Assembly: GCA_002452555.1 (NCBI GenBank)
Contig: DKER01000152.1
Location: 1 to 15,871, forward strand
Length of the DNA: 15,871 bases
Reading direction: 5' to 3'
Source: Fidelibacterota bacterium UBA6817
GTDB taxonomy: Bacteria > Fidelibacterota > Fidelibacteria > Fidelibacterales > Fidelibacteraceae
Part shown: positions 1 to 7,167 of the stretch, one piece after another
Numbering within the stretch: position 1 is the stretch's first letter
How the letters are laid out: each line of letters starts with the position of its first letter
Notes under the pieces: generated by a model
What the model saw: the letters and a program-made list of their open reading frames with translations, nothing else
What the model was told of the DNA's origin: nothing
Databases searched by the model: none
Made by a program: the position numbers and the translations under genes

Positions 1-1212
1 GAAGTTTTATTGGAAAGCGGCGCGTTTGGGCGTGCAGACGTCCCTTCCGGAGCCTCCACCGGAGAGCACGAAGCAATTGAACTTCGTGACGGCGGTTCAA
101 GGTTTATGGGTAAGGGAGTATTAAAGGCAGTCCAAAATGTGAATGACATTATTGCTCCCCGACTGGTTGGGGAAGATGCCATGGATCAGGCATATATTGA
201 TAATATCATGATTGAGCTTGACGGCACCGATAACAAAGAAAATCTGGGCGCAAATGCAATTTTAGGTGTTTCCATGGCTGTTGCCCGTGCTGCCGCTGAT
301 TATCTGGGTATCCCGCTTTATATGTATCTTGGCGGCGCAAACGCCAGACGCCTGCCGGCTCCTATGATGAATATCCTTAACGGAGGTTCCCATGCAGATA
401 ATAACGTAGACCTTCAGGAATTCATGATCTACCCGGCAGGAGCAGAGAGCTTTGCAGAAGCCTTGAGAATGGGTGCTGAAGTTTTCCACAATCTAAAAAA
501 AGTCTTAAAGGAAAAAGGACTGAATACATCTGTCGGAGATGAAGGCGGTTTTGCTCCGAATTTGAAATCAAATGAAGAAGCGCTTCAGGTTATTGTGGAA
601 GCAGCCGGCCGCACCGGTTACGAACTGGGGAAAGAACTCTTTATCGCCCTGGATGCAGCTGCCAGTGAATTTTACAATAAAGAAGACGGGTTATATCATC
701 TGGCTTCCGAAGGAAAAAAGCTTACAGCAGCCCAAATGGTTGACCTTTACGAAAGCTGGTTAAAAAAATATCCTATCATTTCCATTGAAGACGGGCTGGA
801 CGAAAATGACTGGGACGGATGGAAGCTGATGAATGAAAGACTGGGAAAGAAAATCCAGTTGGTGGGTGATGATCTTTTTGTCACCAATCCTGTCCGTCTG
901 CAACGCGGTATTAATGAAAAAAGCGCTAACGCTATCCTGATCAAACTGAATCAGATCGGATCGGTAACAGAAACGCTGGAAACCATCGAACTGGCCAAAC
1001 TTAACGGATTTAAGTCCGTAATAAGCCACCGCTCCGGGGAAACGGAAGACACTTTTATTGCTGATCTTGCTGTTGCTACCGGTGTAGGCCAGATAAAAAC
1101 CGGATCGGCATCCCGCTCAGACCGCATTGCCAAGTATAATCAATTACTCCGCATCGAAGACGAGCTGGATGAACAGGCAATTTTTCCCGGATTGAAAGCA
1201 ATCCGCTCATAA
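1..1212 (+). CDS. eno: Enolase (phosphopyruvate hydratase), 5' end outside window
   Basis: Cytosolic glycolytic enzyme that interconverts 2-phosphoglycerate and phosphoenolpyruvate; in many bacteria it is also an RNA degradosome partner. The frame is open from base 1, and the first codons (EVLLESGAFGRADVPSGAS) align with about residue 24 of family members, so roughly 22-25 N-terminal residues are missing. The TTG at 10 is internal and is not a real start. All active-site blocks are present in order: GGSHADNNVDLQEFM, VGDEGGFAPN, ALDAAASEFY, ISIEDGLDENDW, VGDDLFVTN, ILIKLNQIGS (catalytic Lys), SHRSGETEDT and IKTGSASRSDR. The gene is therefore intact where visible. It ends in TAA directly abutting the ftsB ATG. 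A 7-bp hairpin (1188-1205) lies just before the stop, and an intrinsic terminator lies 73 nt past it, inside ftsB. Identification is certain. Confidence 0.98.
   Translation, partial: EVLLESGAFGRADVPSGASTGEHEAIELRDGGSRFMGKGVLKAVQNVNDIIAPRLVGEDAMDQAYIDNIMIELDGTDNKENLGANAILGVSMAVARAAADYLGIPLYMYLGGANARRLPAPMMNILNGGSHADNNVDLQEFMIYPAGAESFAEALRMGAEVFHNLKKVLKEKGLNTSVGDEGGFAPNLKSNEEALQVIVEAAGRTGYELGKELFIALDAAASEFYNKEDGLYHLASEGKKLTAAQMVDLYESWLKKYPIISIEDGLDENDWDGWKLMNERLGKKIQLVGDDLFVTNPVRLQRGINEKSANAILIKLNQIGSVTETLETIELAKLNGFKSVISHRSGETEDTFIADLAVATGVGQIKTGSASRSDRIAKYNQLLRIEDELDEQAIFPGLKAIRS
1188..1205 (+). promoter_or_regulatory. Hairpin at the eno stop / ftsB start junction
   Basis: CGGATTG (1188-1194), loop AAAG, CAATCCG (1199-1205) form a perfect 7-bp stem with a tetraloop. 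It ends 4 nt before the eno TAA and 7 nt before the ftsB ATG, where a Shine-Dalgarno would normally lie, and no good free one is visible. No T-run follows, so it is not a terminator. A role in making ftsB translation depend on ribosomes finishing eno is an inference. It is also coding sequence, so chance is possible. Confidence 0.35.
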
Positions 1213-1545
1213 ATGGTCCGCAAAAACCGACAGGTTCTCACACCGCAGCTTGTAATCCGGCTGTTGGTCGTATTGATTCTCATTGCCGTAATCTCCCTCA
1301 TTCTGGGAGATTACGGTTTTTATTCATATTGGAAACTTCGGCAGCAGGAAAAGAACGCTCGTCTTGAACAGGAATATCTCCGAAATGTGGAACAACAAAA
1401 AGCAGCGGAACGAGACAGGTTGGATACAGATATCCGGTATATAGAAAAAATTGCCAGGGAAAAATATCGGATGTCAAAAAAGGGAGAAAACGTTTACAGA
1501 GTCATTGACAAATCCAATGACAGCACAAACCCTGATCCGGAGTAA
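1213..1545 (+). CDS. ftsB: FtsB/DivIC-family septum formation initiator
   Basis: Small bitopic inner-membrane division protein of the FtsB/DivIC family. Family members form the FtsQ-FtsB-FtsL complex at the septum that controls septal peptidoglycan synthesis. Of 110 residues, about 1-14 are cytoplasmic and basic, 15-34 form one hydrophobic segment (LVIRLLVVLILIAVISLILG), 38-65 are a charged heptad-like coiled coil, and the family signature follows (IEKIAREKYRMSKKGENVYR). The last ten or so residues are polar and unstructured. The ATG directly follows the eno TAA with no spacer and no convincing Shine-Dalgarno, which suggests translational coupling to enolase. An eno-ftsB neighbourhood is common in bacteria. 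The transmembrane codons also encode a strong intrinsic terminator hairpin (see separate entry). Symbol by family; divIC is the alternative name. Confidence 0.9.
   Translation: MVRKNRQVLTPQLVIRLLVVLILIAVISLILGDYGFYSYWKLRQQEKNARLEQEYLRNVEQQKAAERDRLDTDIRYIEKIAREKYRMSKKGENVYRVIDKSNDSTNPDPE
1286..1325 (+). terminator. Intrinsic terminator embedded in the ftsB coding sequence
   Basis: CCGTAATCTCCC (1286-1297), loop TCATTCT, GGGAGATTACGG (1305-1316) form a perfect 12-bp stem, extendable by one G-T pair, followed at once by TTTTTATT (1317-1324). This is the shape of a Rho-independent terminator on the plus strand; the opposite strand has no T-tract after the stem. It lies 73 nt after the eno stop and spans about codons 25-37 of ftsB. 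It probably ends much of the eno transcript, with read-through supplying ftsB and downstream genes. Structure is seen directly; function is inferred. Confidence 0.75.
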
Positions 1546-1586
1546 AATCAGAATTTTCAATAGTATGATTGCGGGTACAAACGGAC

Positions 1587-3359
1587 ATGAAATTCCTGAA
1601 CCTGAAATGTTTGTTTTTGTTATGTTTGATGACTGTTTCCCGTATATTAACTGCTGCTGATACAACCTCAGTCAATATTTACCAACTTAATCATTATTAC
1701 ACGTTGCAGACGTTATCTGCTTTGTCTCTGGACAGACCTCGCACATTTTTGAAAGCTATGTACCAGAACAGAAGTAATATATATGCCAAGCCTTCGGACC
1801 AAACCCGAATTAAACAGGAGAATTTAGTGGATGCAAGGTTTCTGTATAAATTCAGAGAATCCATTTTGAGTGGTCCTTCGGTACGGTGGTATACGCTTTC
1901 AGATGAGCAACACAGCTCACAAAATGATTATCGAAATACACGATTGGGTTGGGCAGGTATGTGGAGAAATAAAGTAACACTTACCGGCAGTTCCGGGTTT
2001 TTTAACGAACAAAGACAATCTCTTGAGGATCAGGGATGGTATACAAATATTGAGTTGATTCGTCCATCCAATCAAATATTCAATCCTTTTGTAAGATGGC
2101 AATATGACAAAACTCCGGAGAGAACAAATTATACGACAGATAACCGATTAAATATTATTACCCCCTTTGAGGAAGATATTTTTAATCATCTGACAATAAA
2201 CTTTAAAGAAACGCGACGAGAATATTTTGTTGACCCGGAAAACCCCGGGCGTACAGAAATCCGAACATCTACAAACCGGGAAATCAGAAACCGGTTTTCT
2301 TACAGACTCCCTCTCAATGTTCGATTGCTTTATAATGTACGTTTCTCGTCTGCAACGGATTATTTGAATTTCTATGTTGCCGATAGTTCAGCCAATCGGA
2401 AAAGAGACAGTTACCAGTTCCAAAATCAGATTTTTCTCTCAAGATTTAAAAATCAACTGCATCTCAGAGGCGGTTTTTCCATCGATCAAAAACCGGACAA
2501 ATCATCTGCAAACAGAGATGAGATTCGATTGCCGGCTGATTATACCTATTCAAGAACGACTCTAAGCGCGTTATCTACTTACCGTTTTTCAAAAACTGAC
2601 AGTTTGTCTATGAAATATCATGTCTCTTTACTGCATTTTGACACACCCGACTCAAATAATACAGATGACAAGGATGAGCTGAGTTATGTTTTAAATCCTC
2701 AGTTATCTGTTGCATTATCTCCTTATCTCAGGTGGAACCTTTCCGGACAGGTCTACCTTCATCATTTAATTTATCTCCATTCAAGCCGGTCCGGCCAGAA
2801 TCATTGGAACAGAGTCTATACAATCCGTTCTAATCTTACTCTATCGATCCCCGCCAAACTTACCTGGACGTCAACTCAGAGCATTTCTTCCAATTATTTT
2901 ATCTATGATTATGAAGATTCCGCCTTTGTTAATGTATCAAGCCGGATTTTCAGATCATTATATATTGATCAAACTATCGATTATTTTTTTTCTCCGCAAT
3001 GGAGTATAAAATTCCGCATCAGCGGGCGGTTGGAAGACGACGGTCTTTTAGACTGGGATCGGTTTATTCAGGAAAAATACTCGGACAGAATCCAGGTGAG
3101 TCAGGATTTTTTTGTTAATCATCGGGCTCGCAATTTCCAATTTTTTGCAGGACCTGTCAACTCCAGACGCTGGTTTTATCAAAACACTCCCGAAAACAAA
3201 AAAAATCTCATCCAGTATGTTTACAGAAACGGTTTGTCAGTCGGATGTCAGTTCAGGACAAACGTACGGCTGAAATATACATTGGAAGCTATTCATCAGA
3301 AAAACCAGAAACGGGTTTATAACCAAAACGGATATTTACAAATAAATTTCATGTTATGA
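1587..3359 (+). CDS. Secreted probable outer-membrane beta-barrel protein, family unknown
   Basis: I do not recognise this 590-residue protein. The chosen ATG at 1587 gives a good signal peptide (MKFLNLKCLFLLCLMTVSRI, then LTA/ADTT). A TTG at 1569 in the same frame would add six polar residues and is less likely. The mature part is rich in Tyr, Phe, Arg, Asn and Ser. It shows repeated 9-11 residue stretches with alternating polar and hydrophobic residues (for example RFSYRLPLNVRLLYNVRFSS and YRNGLSVGCQFRTNVRLKYT), separated by polar turns. The chain closes with an amphipathic strand rich in aromatics (YNQNGYLQINFML), as expected of a barrel's final strand. No helical domain, cofactor motif or plug domain was seen. 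It lies 41 nt after ftsB and 7 nt before the YgjV-like gene. An outer-membrane porin-like or assembly role is inferred from composition only. Confidence 0.6.
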   Translation: MKFLNLKCLFLLCLMTVSRILTAADTTSVNIYQLNHYYTLQTLSALSLDRPRTFLKAMYQNRSNIYAKPSDQTRIKQENLVDARFLYKFRESILSGPSVRWYTLSDEQHSSQNDYRNTRLGWAGMWRNKVTLTGSSGFFNEQRQSLEDQGWYTNIELIRPSNQIFNPFVRWQYDKTPERTNYTTDNRLNIITPFEEDIFNHLTINFKETRREYFVDPENPGRTEIRTSTNREIRNRFSYRLPLNVRLLYNVRFSSATDYLNFYVADSSANRKRDSYQFQNQIFLSRFKNQLHLRGGFSIDQKPDKSSANRDEIRLPADYTYSRTTLSALSTYRFSKTDSLSMKYHVSLLHFDTPDSNNTDDKDELSYVLNPQLSVALSPYLRWNLSGQVYLHHLIYLHSSRSGQNHWNRVYTIRSNLTLSIPAKLTWTSTQSISSNYFIYDYEDSAFVNVSSRIFRSLYIDQTIDYFFSPQWSIKFRISGRLEDDGLLDWDRFIQEKYSDRIQVSQDFFVNHRARNFQFFAGPVNSRRWFYQNTPENKKNLIQYVYRNGLSVGCQFRTNVRLKYTLEAIHQKNQKRVYNQNGYLQINFML

Positions 3360-3366
3360 GGGTATC

Positions 3367-4002
3367 ATGAATGTCAGTTTTCTAGAAATGATGGGGTATG
3401 CCGCAACGGTTATTGTTGCCATATCCCTGATGATGCGACGAATAAAACAACTCCGTATTTATAATATGATCGGTTCTTTTTTGTTCAGTCTTTACGGAGT
3501 TTTGATTCAGGCATGGCCGGTTGCGATTTTAAATGGTTTTATTGTTTTGATCAACATATTTGAACTTCTTAAAATGAGCCGGCGGGATATTGCTTTCAGT
3601 ACTCAGACCATTCACGTGCAGGACTCATGGTATATCAAATACTATCTGAATTTCTTCAAGGATGATATTAAACGTTTTTTTCCGGAATTTGAATTGAGTG
3701 ATAAGGCAGAATATGAGGGCGTTTTAATCATGCGGGATGTCCTTCCTGCAGGTGTGGTTATCCTTAAAAAAACTGAAGGACCTGACGCGGAAATTGTTTT
3801 AGATTATACACATCCGGAATTCAGGGACTATCAAAATGCCCGTTATTTCTTCAATAAAGGATGCGAAGCATTAGATTTAAAAGAAAAAAAATATTTTATA
3901 ACGCCCGGAATGGAAGCCCATCATGTTAAATTTCTTAAAAAGATGAATTTTGTGCCCCATCCGGAAATAAACGGCTGGTATATGAGAAAAATTGGAGCAT
4001 AA
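3367..4002 (+). CDS. YgjV-type inner-membrane protein with GNAT-like C-terminal domain
   Basis: A 211-residue protein in two parts. Residues about 5-70 hold three hydrophobic segments separated by short loops, with an MMRRIKQLRIYN turn, the pattern of the small YgjV membrane family. Residues about 85-211 are soluble and resemble an acyltransferase fold: GVLIMRDVLPAGVVILKK, then EIVLDYTHPEFRDYQNARYF, and a C-terminal HHVKFLKKMNFVPHPEINGW that matches the usual closing 'YLKKMGF' strand-helix of GNAT enzymes. I cannot confirm a complete acetyl-CoA pyrophosphate loop, so activity is uncertain. The Shine-Dalgarno GAGGG overlaps the stop of the preceding gene. The TAA lies one base before the suhB ATG, so the two are almost certainly translated from one message. 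The substrate is unknown. Confidence 0.7.
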   Translation: MNVSFLEMMGYAATVIVAISLMMRRIKQLRIYNMIGSFLFSLYGVLIQAWPVAILNGFIVLINIFELLKMSRRDIAFSTQTIHVQDSWYIKYYLNFFKDDIKRFFPEFELSDKAEYEGVLIMRDVLPAGVVILKKTEGPDAEIVLDYTHPEFRDYQNARYFFNKGCEALDLKEKKYFITPGMEAHHVKFLKKMNFVPHPEINGWYMRKIGA

Positions 4003-4003
4003 C

Positions 4004-4792
4004 ATGTCAGACAATCAAATCTATCTTCAAAAAGCAATAGAATTTATCCGTGAAGCCGGAGACATTCTTCTTCAAGGCATGTCAGAGAACTATTCGGTGG
4101 AGATGAAGGGTAAATCCGATCCGGTTACCGAGATTGACCGCCGTTGTGAAAATTTTCTGAAAGAAAAAATCCGGTCAGCCTTTCCTGATCACCGGATCCT
4201 TGCAGAAGAAAGCGAAGCAGTAGATAACATTTCAGAAATTAAATGGATTATCGATCCCATTGACGGAACAACCAATTACCTCCACAGATTTCCATATTTT
4301 TGCATTTCAATAGCCATTGAATTGGGGGACGATATTTTAGCCGGTGTCGTATTTGATCCGGTACGGGATGAACTGTTTCATGCAGTCCATGACGTTGAAG
4401 GCGCTTTTCTAAACGGCACATCCATTCATGTCAGTGAAACAAAACTTGTCAGTCGAAGTCTGCTTGTTACCGGGTTTCCTTATGAGCAGGGTGATACCTT
4501 CTATAAGAATTTTATTCTCTATAAACATGCATATCAAAGGAGCCATGGAGTCCGCAGGACCGGTGCCGCTGCTTTGGATCTGTCATATGTGGCCTCAGGA
4601 CGTTCCGACGGATATTGGGAGTTTTCCCTAAAACCCTGGGATTGTGCCGCCGGAGCGTTTCTGGTTACAAAAGCAGGCGGTAAAGTATCCACAATCGGAG
4701 GCGGCAAATATTCACCTTATATTCCGAGTGTATTGGCAACAAACGGCCATATCCATCATGAAATGCTGGATATCCTGAACAAGGAAGACTAA
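4004..4792 (+). CDS. suhB: Inositol-1-monophosphatase family protein (SuhB type)
   Basis: A 262-residue Mg2+-dependent sugar phosphatase of the IMPase/FBPase superfamily, which hydrolyses myo-inositol phosphates and related substrates. In E. coli SuhB also takes part in rRNA antitermination. All metal-site motifs are visible: TEID at 42-45, EES at 68-70, the signature WIIDPIDGTTNYLHRF at 81-96, and the second signature WDCAAG at 212-217 with Asp213. GVVFDPVRDELFHA and RRTGAAALDLSYVASGRSDG are also typical. ATG 4004 was chosen over the upstream TTG at 3992 because GGAG at 3994-3997 is well spaced and the N-terminus then matches family length. It is the last gene of the plus-strand block and converges on the decayed TPR gene 26 nt away. 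No terminator hairpin was seen in that gap. In vivo substrate is not determinable here. Confidence 0.93.
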   Translation: MSDNQIYLQKAIEFIREAGDILLQGMSENYSVEMKGKSDPVTEIDRRCENFLKEKIRSAFPDHRILAEESEAVDNISEIKWIIDPIDGTTNYLHRFPYFCISIAIELGDDILAGVVFDPVRDELFHAVHDVEGAFLNGTSIHVSETKLVSRSLLVTGFPYEQGDTFYKNFILYKHAYQRSHGVRRTGAAALDLSYVASGRSDGYWEFSLKPWDCAAGAFLVTKAGGKVSTIGGGKYSPYIPSVLATNGHIHHEMLDILNKED

Positions 4793-4818
4793 ATATCTTT
4801 ACTGTCTATTAATGTTTG

Positions 4819-6693
4819 TTATGCTAACCGGGGTTTATAATCGGGATCTGAATCTTTCCATACATTCATGACAACTCTGAGATGATATGCATATAAATCA
4901 AAATTCTCCCGTTTTCTGGCTATTAGCGCCATTTGTATATGTGCTTCCGGATCAACCGGGTAATGCGTCAAATACTCGTTTAAAATTTGTCGCGACTGCC
5001 TGACACGCCCAGTTTTTCTCAAACATTCAGCAGCATACACGGGTGCTTTGTCTGTCATACCGATTGCCAGAAACGTTTATAGAATCTCTTAGGGTTCTGC
5101 TCAAATACAAGGCTTCGTTCAGGTCATCCCGGGCTTTTTCAAATAATCCCTGTCTCATCCTGATCTCTGCGTGATTAATCACGGTTTCAATATTTTCCGG
5201 TTTCAAAAGAAAAGCATTCTCAAGTATTTTATCCGCTTTTTCAAATTCAGCCGTTTGCAGATAAAACTTGCCAAGATTATGATAACCCTTAATATCTCCG
5301 GAGAATTTTTCCACATACCTTTTTTATTGGGCCTCTACCTGTTTAAAAAGGCCTTCCCGAAAATAGAGATCAGCAATTTTCAGCAAATAGTCCCCCTCAT
5401 AGGGTTGAATTTCCAGCAATGATTCATACTCTTTTACAGCTTTTCTGAACTGACCGCTGTTTTCGTAGTGGTTCACGGCAAGATACCAGCCCGGAACCGG
5501 ACCTGCCGGAAAAATCCGTTTCCATTCTTCAAGAATTGCCTCCCCTCTGACAAAATTTCCGGCCAGGATAAACTCAATATAATTCACATGGAACCGGTAT
5601 CTTTCCGGTAATTTATATAATTGTTCTCTCAAGAGCGGAAGTAGAGTTGACATTTTTTTCAGCATCATTATTATCCATGGCCAGAAGAAGTAAGTTTAAT
5701 AACGCAAAGGCAAAGGAGGGATCTTTTCAATGGCTTTTTCCAACAAATGATTTGCATCGGCATAATTGTCGTGAACCGTCAATTCGTACATGCCCAGAGA
5801 AAAATAACGCAACGCTTCAGAATGATTCGTCGCCAGCTCAGTTACAGGGATATCCTGGAATTGTGCCACATGTTCTTCCGGTATGGCAATAGCTTGTTTT
5901 ATCCGATAGGAAATGGAATCCACACCGTTTTGCAATGATTTCGTGTGAAAGGTAAAATGATTATTTTTTTTTAAAATGCTCTGTATTGTACAGGTCAGCA
6001 TCCGGAACAGTTTTGGGATCTGCATAGGAAAAACGGCAGTGAAGAATAAATTCAGCATATTGTTCCGATGCTGCCTGTCTCATTAGGGTCAGAGGAATAT
6101 TTTCCGGCTCAGAAAATCCATTTTGTTGAAAAAATGGCATGGATTGGGATGCAGATATAACCTGAACAAACAGGTCCTGATCCAGATCAAGATCCAATAA
6201 TTGAACAATGGCATAACCAATCTAATCATACTGTGAATCGCTGTTCTCATTCTCAGGGTAAAACAATGCAATACTGCGTCGATATTCACTTCGCGGTAAA
6301 TTCACCGTAACTTTTTCACCGCTTTCATCTTTATACGAAATAGGGGTCGTTAGCGCATTAAGGTCTTTTCCACGGATAAACAAAACAAGGATGATAAGTA
6401 TAATCATCACGTTAATGGGAATCGCTACTTTTTCCACACGTGTCCACTGGTCCGGGCCGGTTTTTCCATGAAACCATGCAAGAATAATTACACTTGGTAT
6501 AAAAGCAGCCAGGATAACGACACTGAGTGTAACCAGATATTCAGGAAAAGCAAAACGGTCTACAAGAAAGGAACAGATAAACGCCAAAATAGCCTAGGAT
6601 CCGCCAAGATAGAGTCCGAGTATTTGCGGAACACGTCTCTCCAGGCTTCTTTTTATCAGAGATTTCCTATGATTGACCGTGTTTATTTTGCAT
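4819..6693 (-). pseudogene. Decayed membrane-anchored FlgO/TPR-repeat protein gene
   Basis: Read together across frames this is one gene of about 620 codons. It has an N-terminal amphipathic start (SLIKRSLERRVPQILGLYLG), three membrane segments including IILAWFHGKTGPDQWTRVEK and a GKDL motif, a FlgO/TolB-like domain (IALFYPENENSD, IVQLLDLDLDQDLFV, NIPLTLMRQAA), then TPR repeats to the end (VWKDSDPDYKPRLA). It is broken by in-frame TAG at 6594-6596 and TAG at 6222-6224, both where relatives have Trp; TAA at 5324-5326; and frame changes at the A9 run (5964-5972), near 5713-5720, at the A7 run (5653-5659) and between about 5060 and 5085. A further frame break probably separates the ATG at 6693 from the conserved N-terminus. 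That ATG lies 3 nt after the rlpA stop, so it was the last gene of the envelope operon. Neighbours are intact, which argues against poor sequencing. Family naming is from memory of related adenylate-cyclase-labelled TPR proteins. Confidence 0.88.
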
Positions 6694-6696
6694 TCG

Positions 6697-7167
6697 TCAC
6701 TGATTGACGTAGCTGTTGTCTCCAAATTTTATAACCTGAACATGTACTTTGGCAGTCCCTTTTGTATGAAAATCAAGCTTTTCTGCCGCCCCGTATGAAA
6801 GATCCAGCATTCGTCCCTCAACATAGGGGCCCCTGTCATTGATTCTTACGACAACAGAGCGGTTGTTGGACAAGTTTGTAACCCGGACGGTTGTCCCAAG
6901 GGGAAGGGTTTTATGTGCTGCTGTCATATCAAACATATCAAATATTTCCCCATTGGCTGTTTTTTTTCCGTGAAAATCTTCACCATACCAGGAGCTGACA
7001 CCTGTCCATGTTCTTTGATAACTGAGTTGGGGATTTTTTTCAACAGGGATCTGACGTGTTGTCGTCTTTTGTCCGGGATATGTCTGACTGCCATAACGGG
7101 GTGCCGAACTACAGCTGTATAGAAATAAAAGCACAAAAACAGCCGAAACAATATGAGATTTATTCAT
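6697..7167 (-). CDS. rlpA: RlpA-like septal lipoprotein / lytic transglycosylase
   Basis: A 156-residue lipoprotein with signal MNKSHIVSAVFVLLFLYS and lipobox LYSC (lipidated Cys19), so it sits in the membrane facing the periplasm. From about residue 50 it is a double-psi beta-barrel: GVSSWYGEDFHGKKTANGE, TAAHKTLPLGTTVRVTN, VVVRINDRGPYVEGRMLDLS and AAEKL. The family cleaves glycan strands that lack stem peptides, and some members act at the septum. The acidic and histidine positions of the barrel's active groove appear kept (ED..HG, TAAH, NDRGPY). The C-terminal SPOR domain of longer RlpA proteins is absent. ATG 7167 overlaps the end of the TPR lipoprotein gene by 8 nt; a TTG two codons upstream is less likely. 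The product may act together with the TPR lipoprotein encoded upstream (inference). Confidence 0.92.
   Translation of the reverse strand: MNKSHIVSAVFVLLFLYSCSSAPRYGSQTYPGQKTTTRQIPVEKNPQLSYQRTWTGVSSWYGEDFHGKKTANGEIFDMFDMTAAHKTLPLGTTVRVTNLSNNRSVVVRINDRGPYVEGRMLDLSYGAAEKLDFHTKGTAKVHVQVIKFGDNSYVNQ

Noticed and set aside
10..12. TTG as the start of enolase
   Set aside because: The reading frame is open to the window edge and the conserved N-terminal strand is incomplete, so the true start lies upstream.
4793..4830. Terminator expected between the convergent suhB and the decayed gene
   Set aside because: Only a 4-bp AACC/GGTT pairing with no adequate T-run was found, so no terminator is claimed.
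4819..6587. A set of separate small TPR and membrane protein genes
   Set aside because: The pieces are consecutive parts of one family protein, several in the same frame across a stop codon, and none has its own ribosome site. One pseudogene explains them all.
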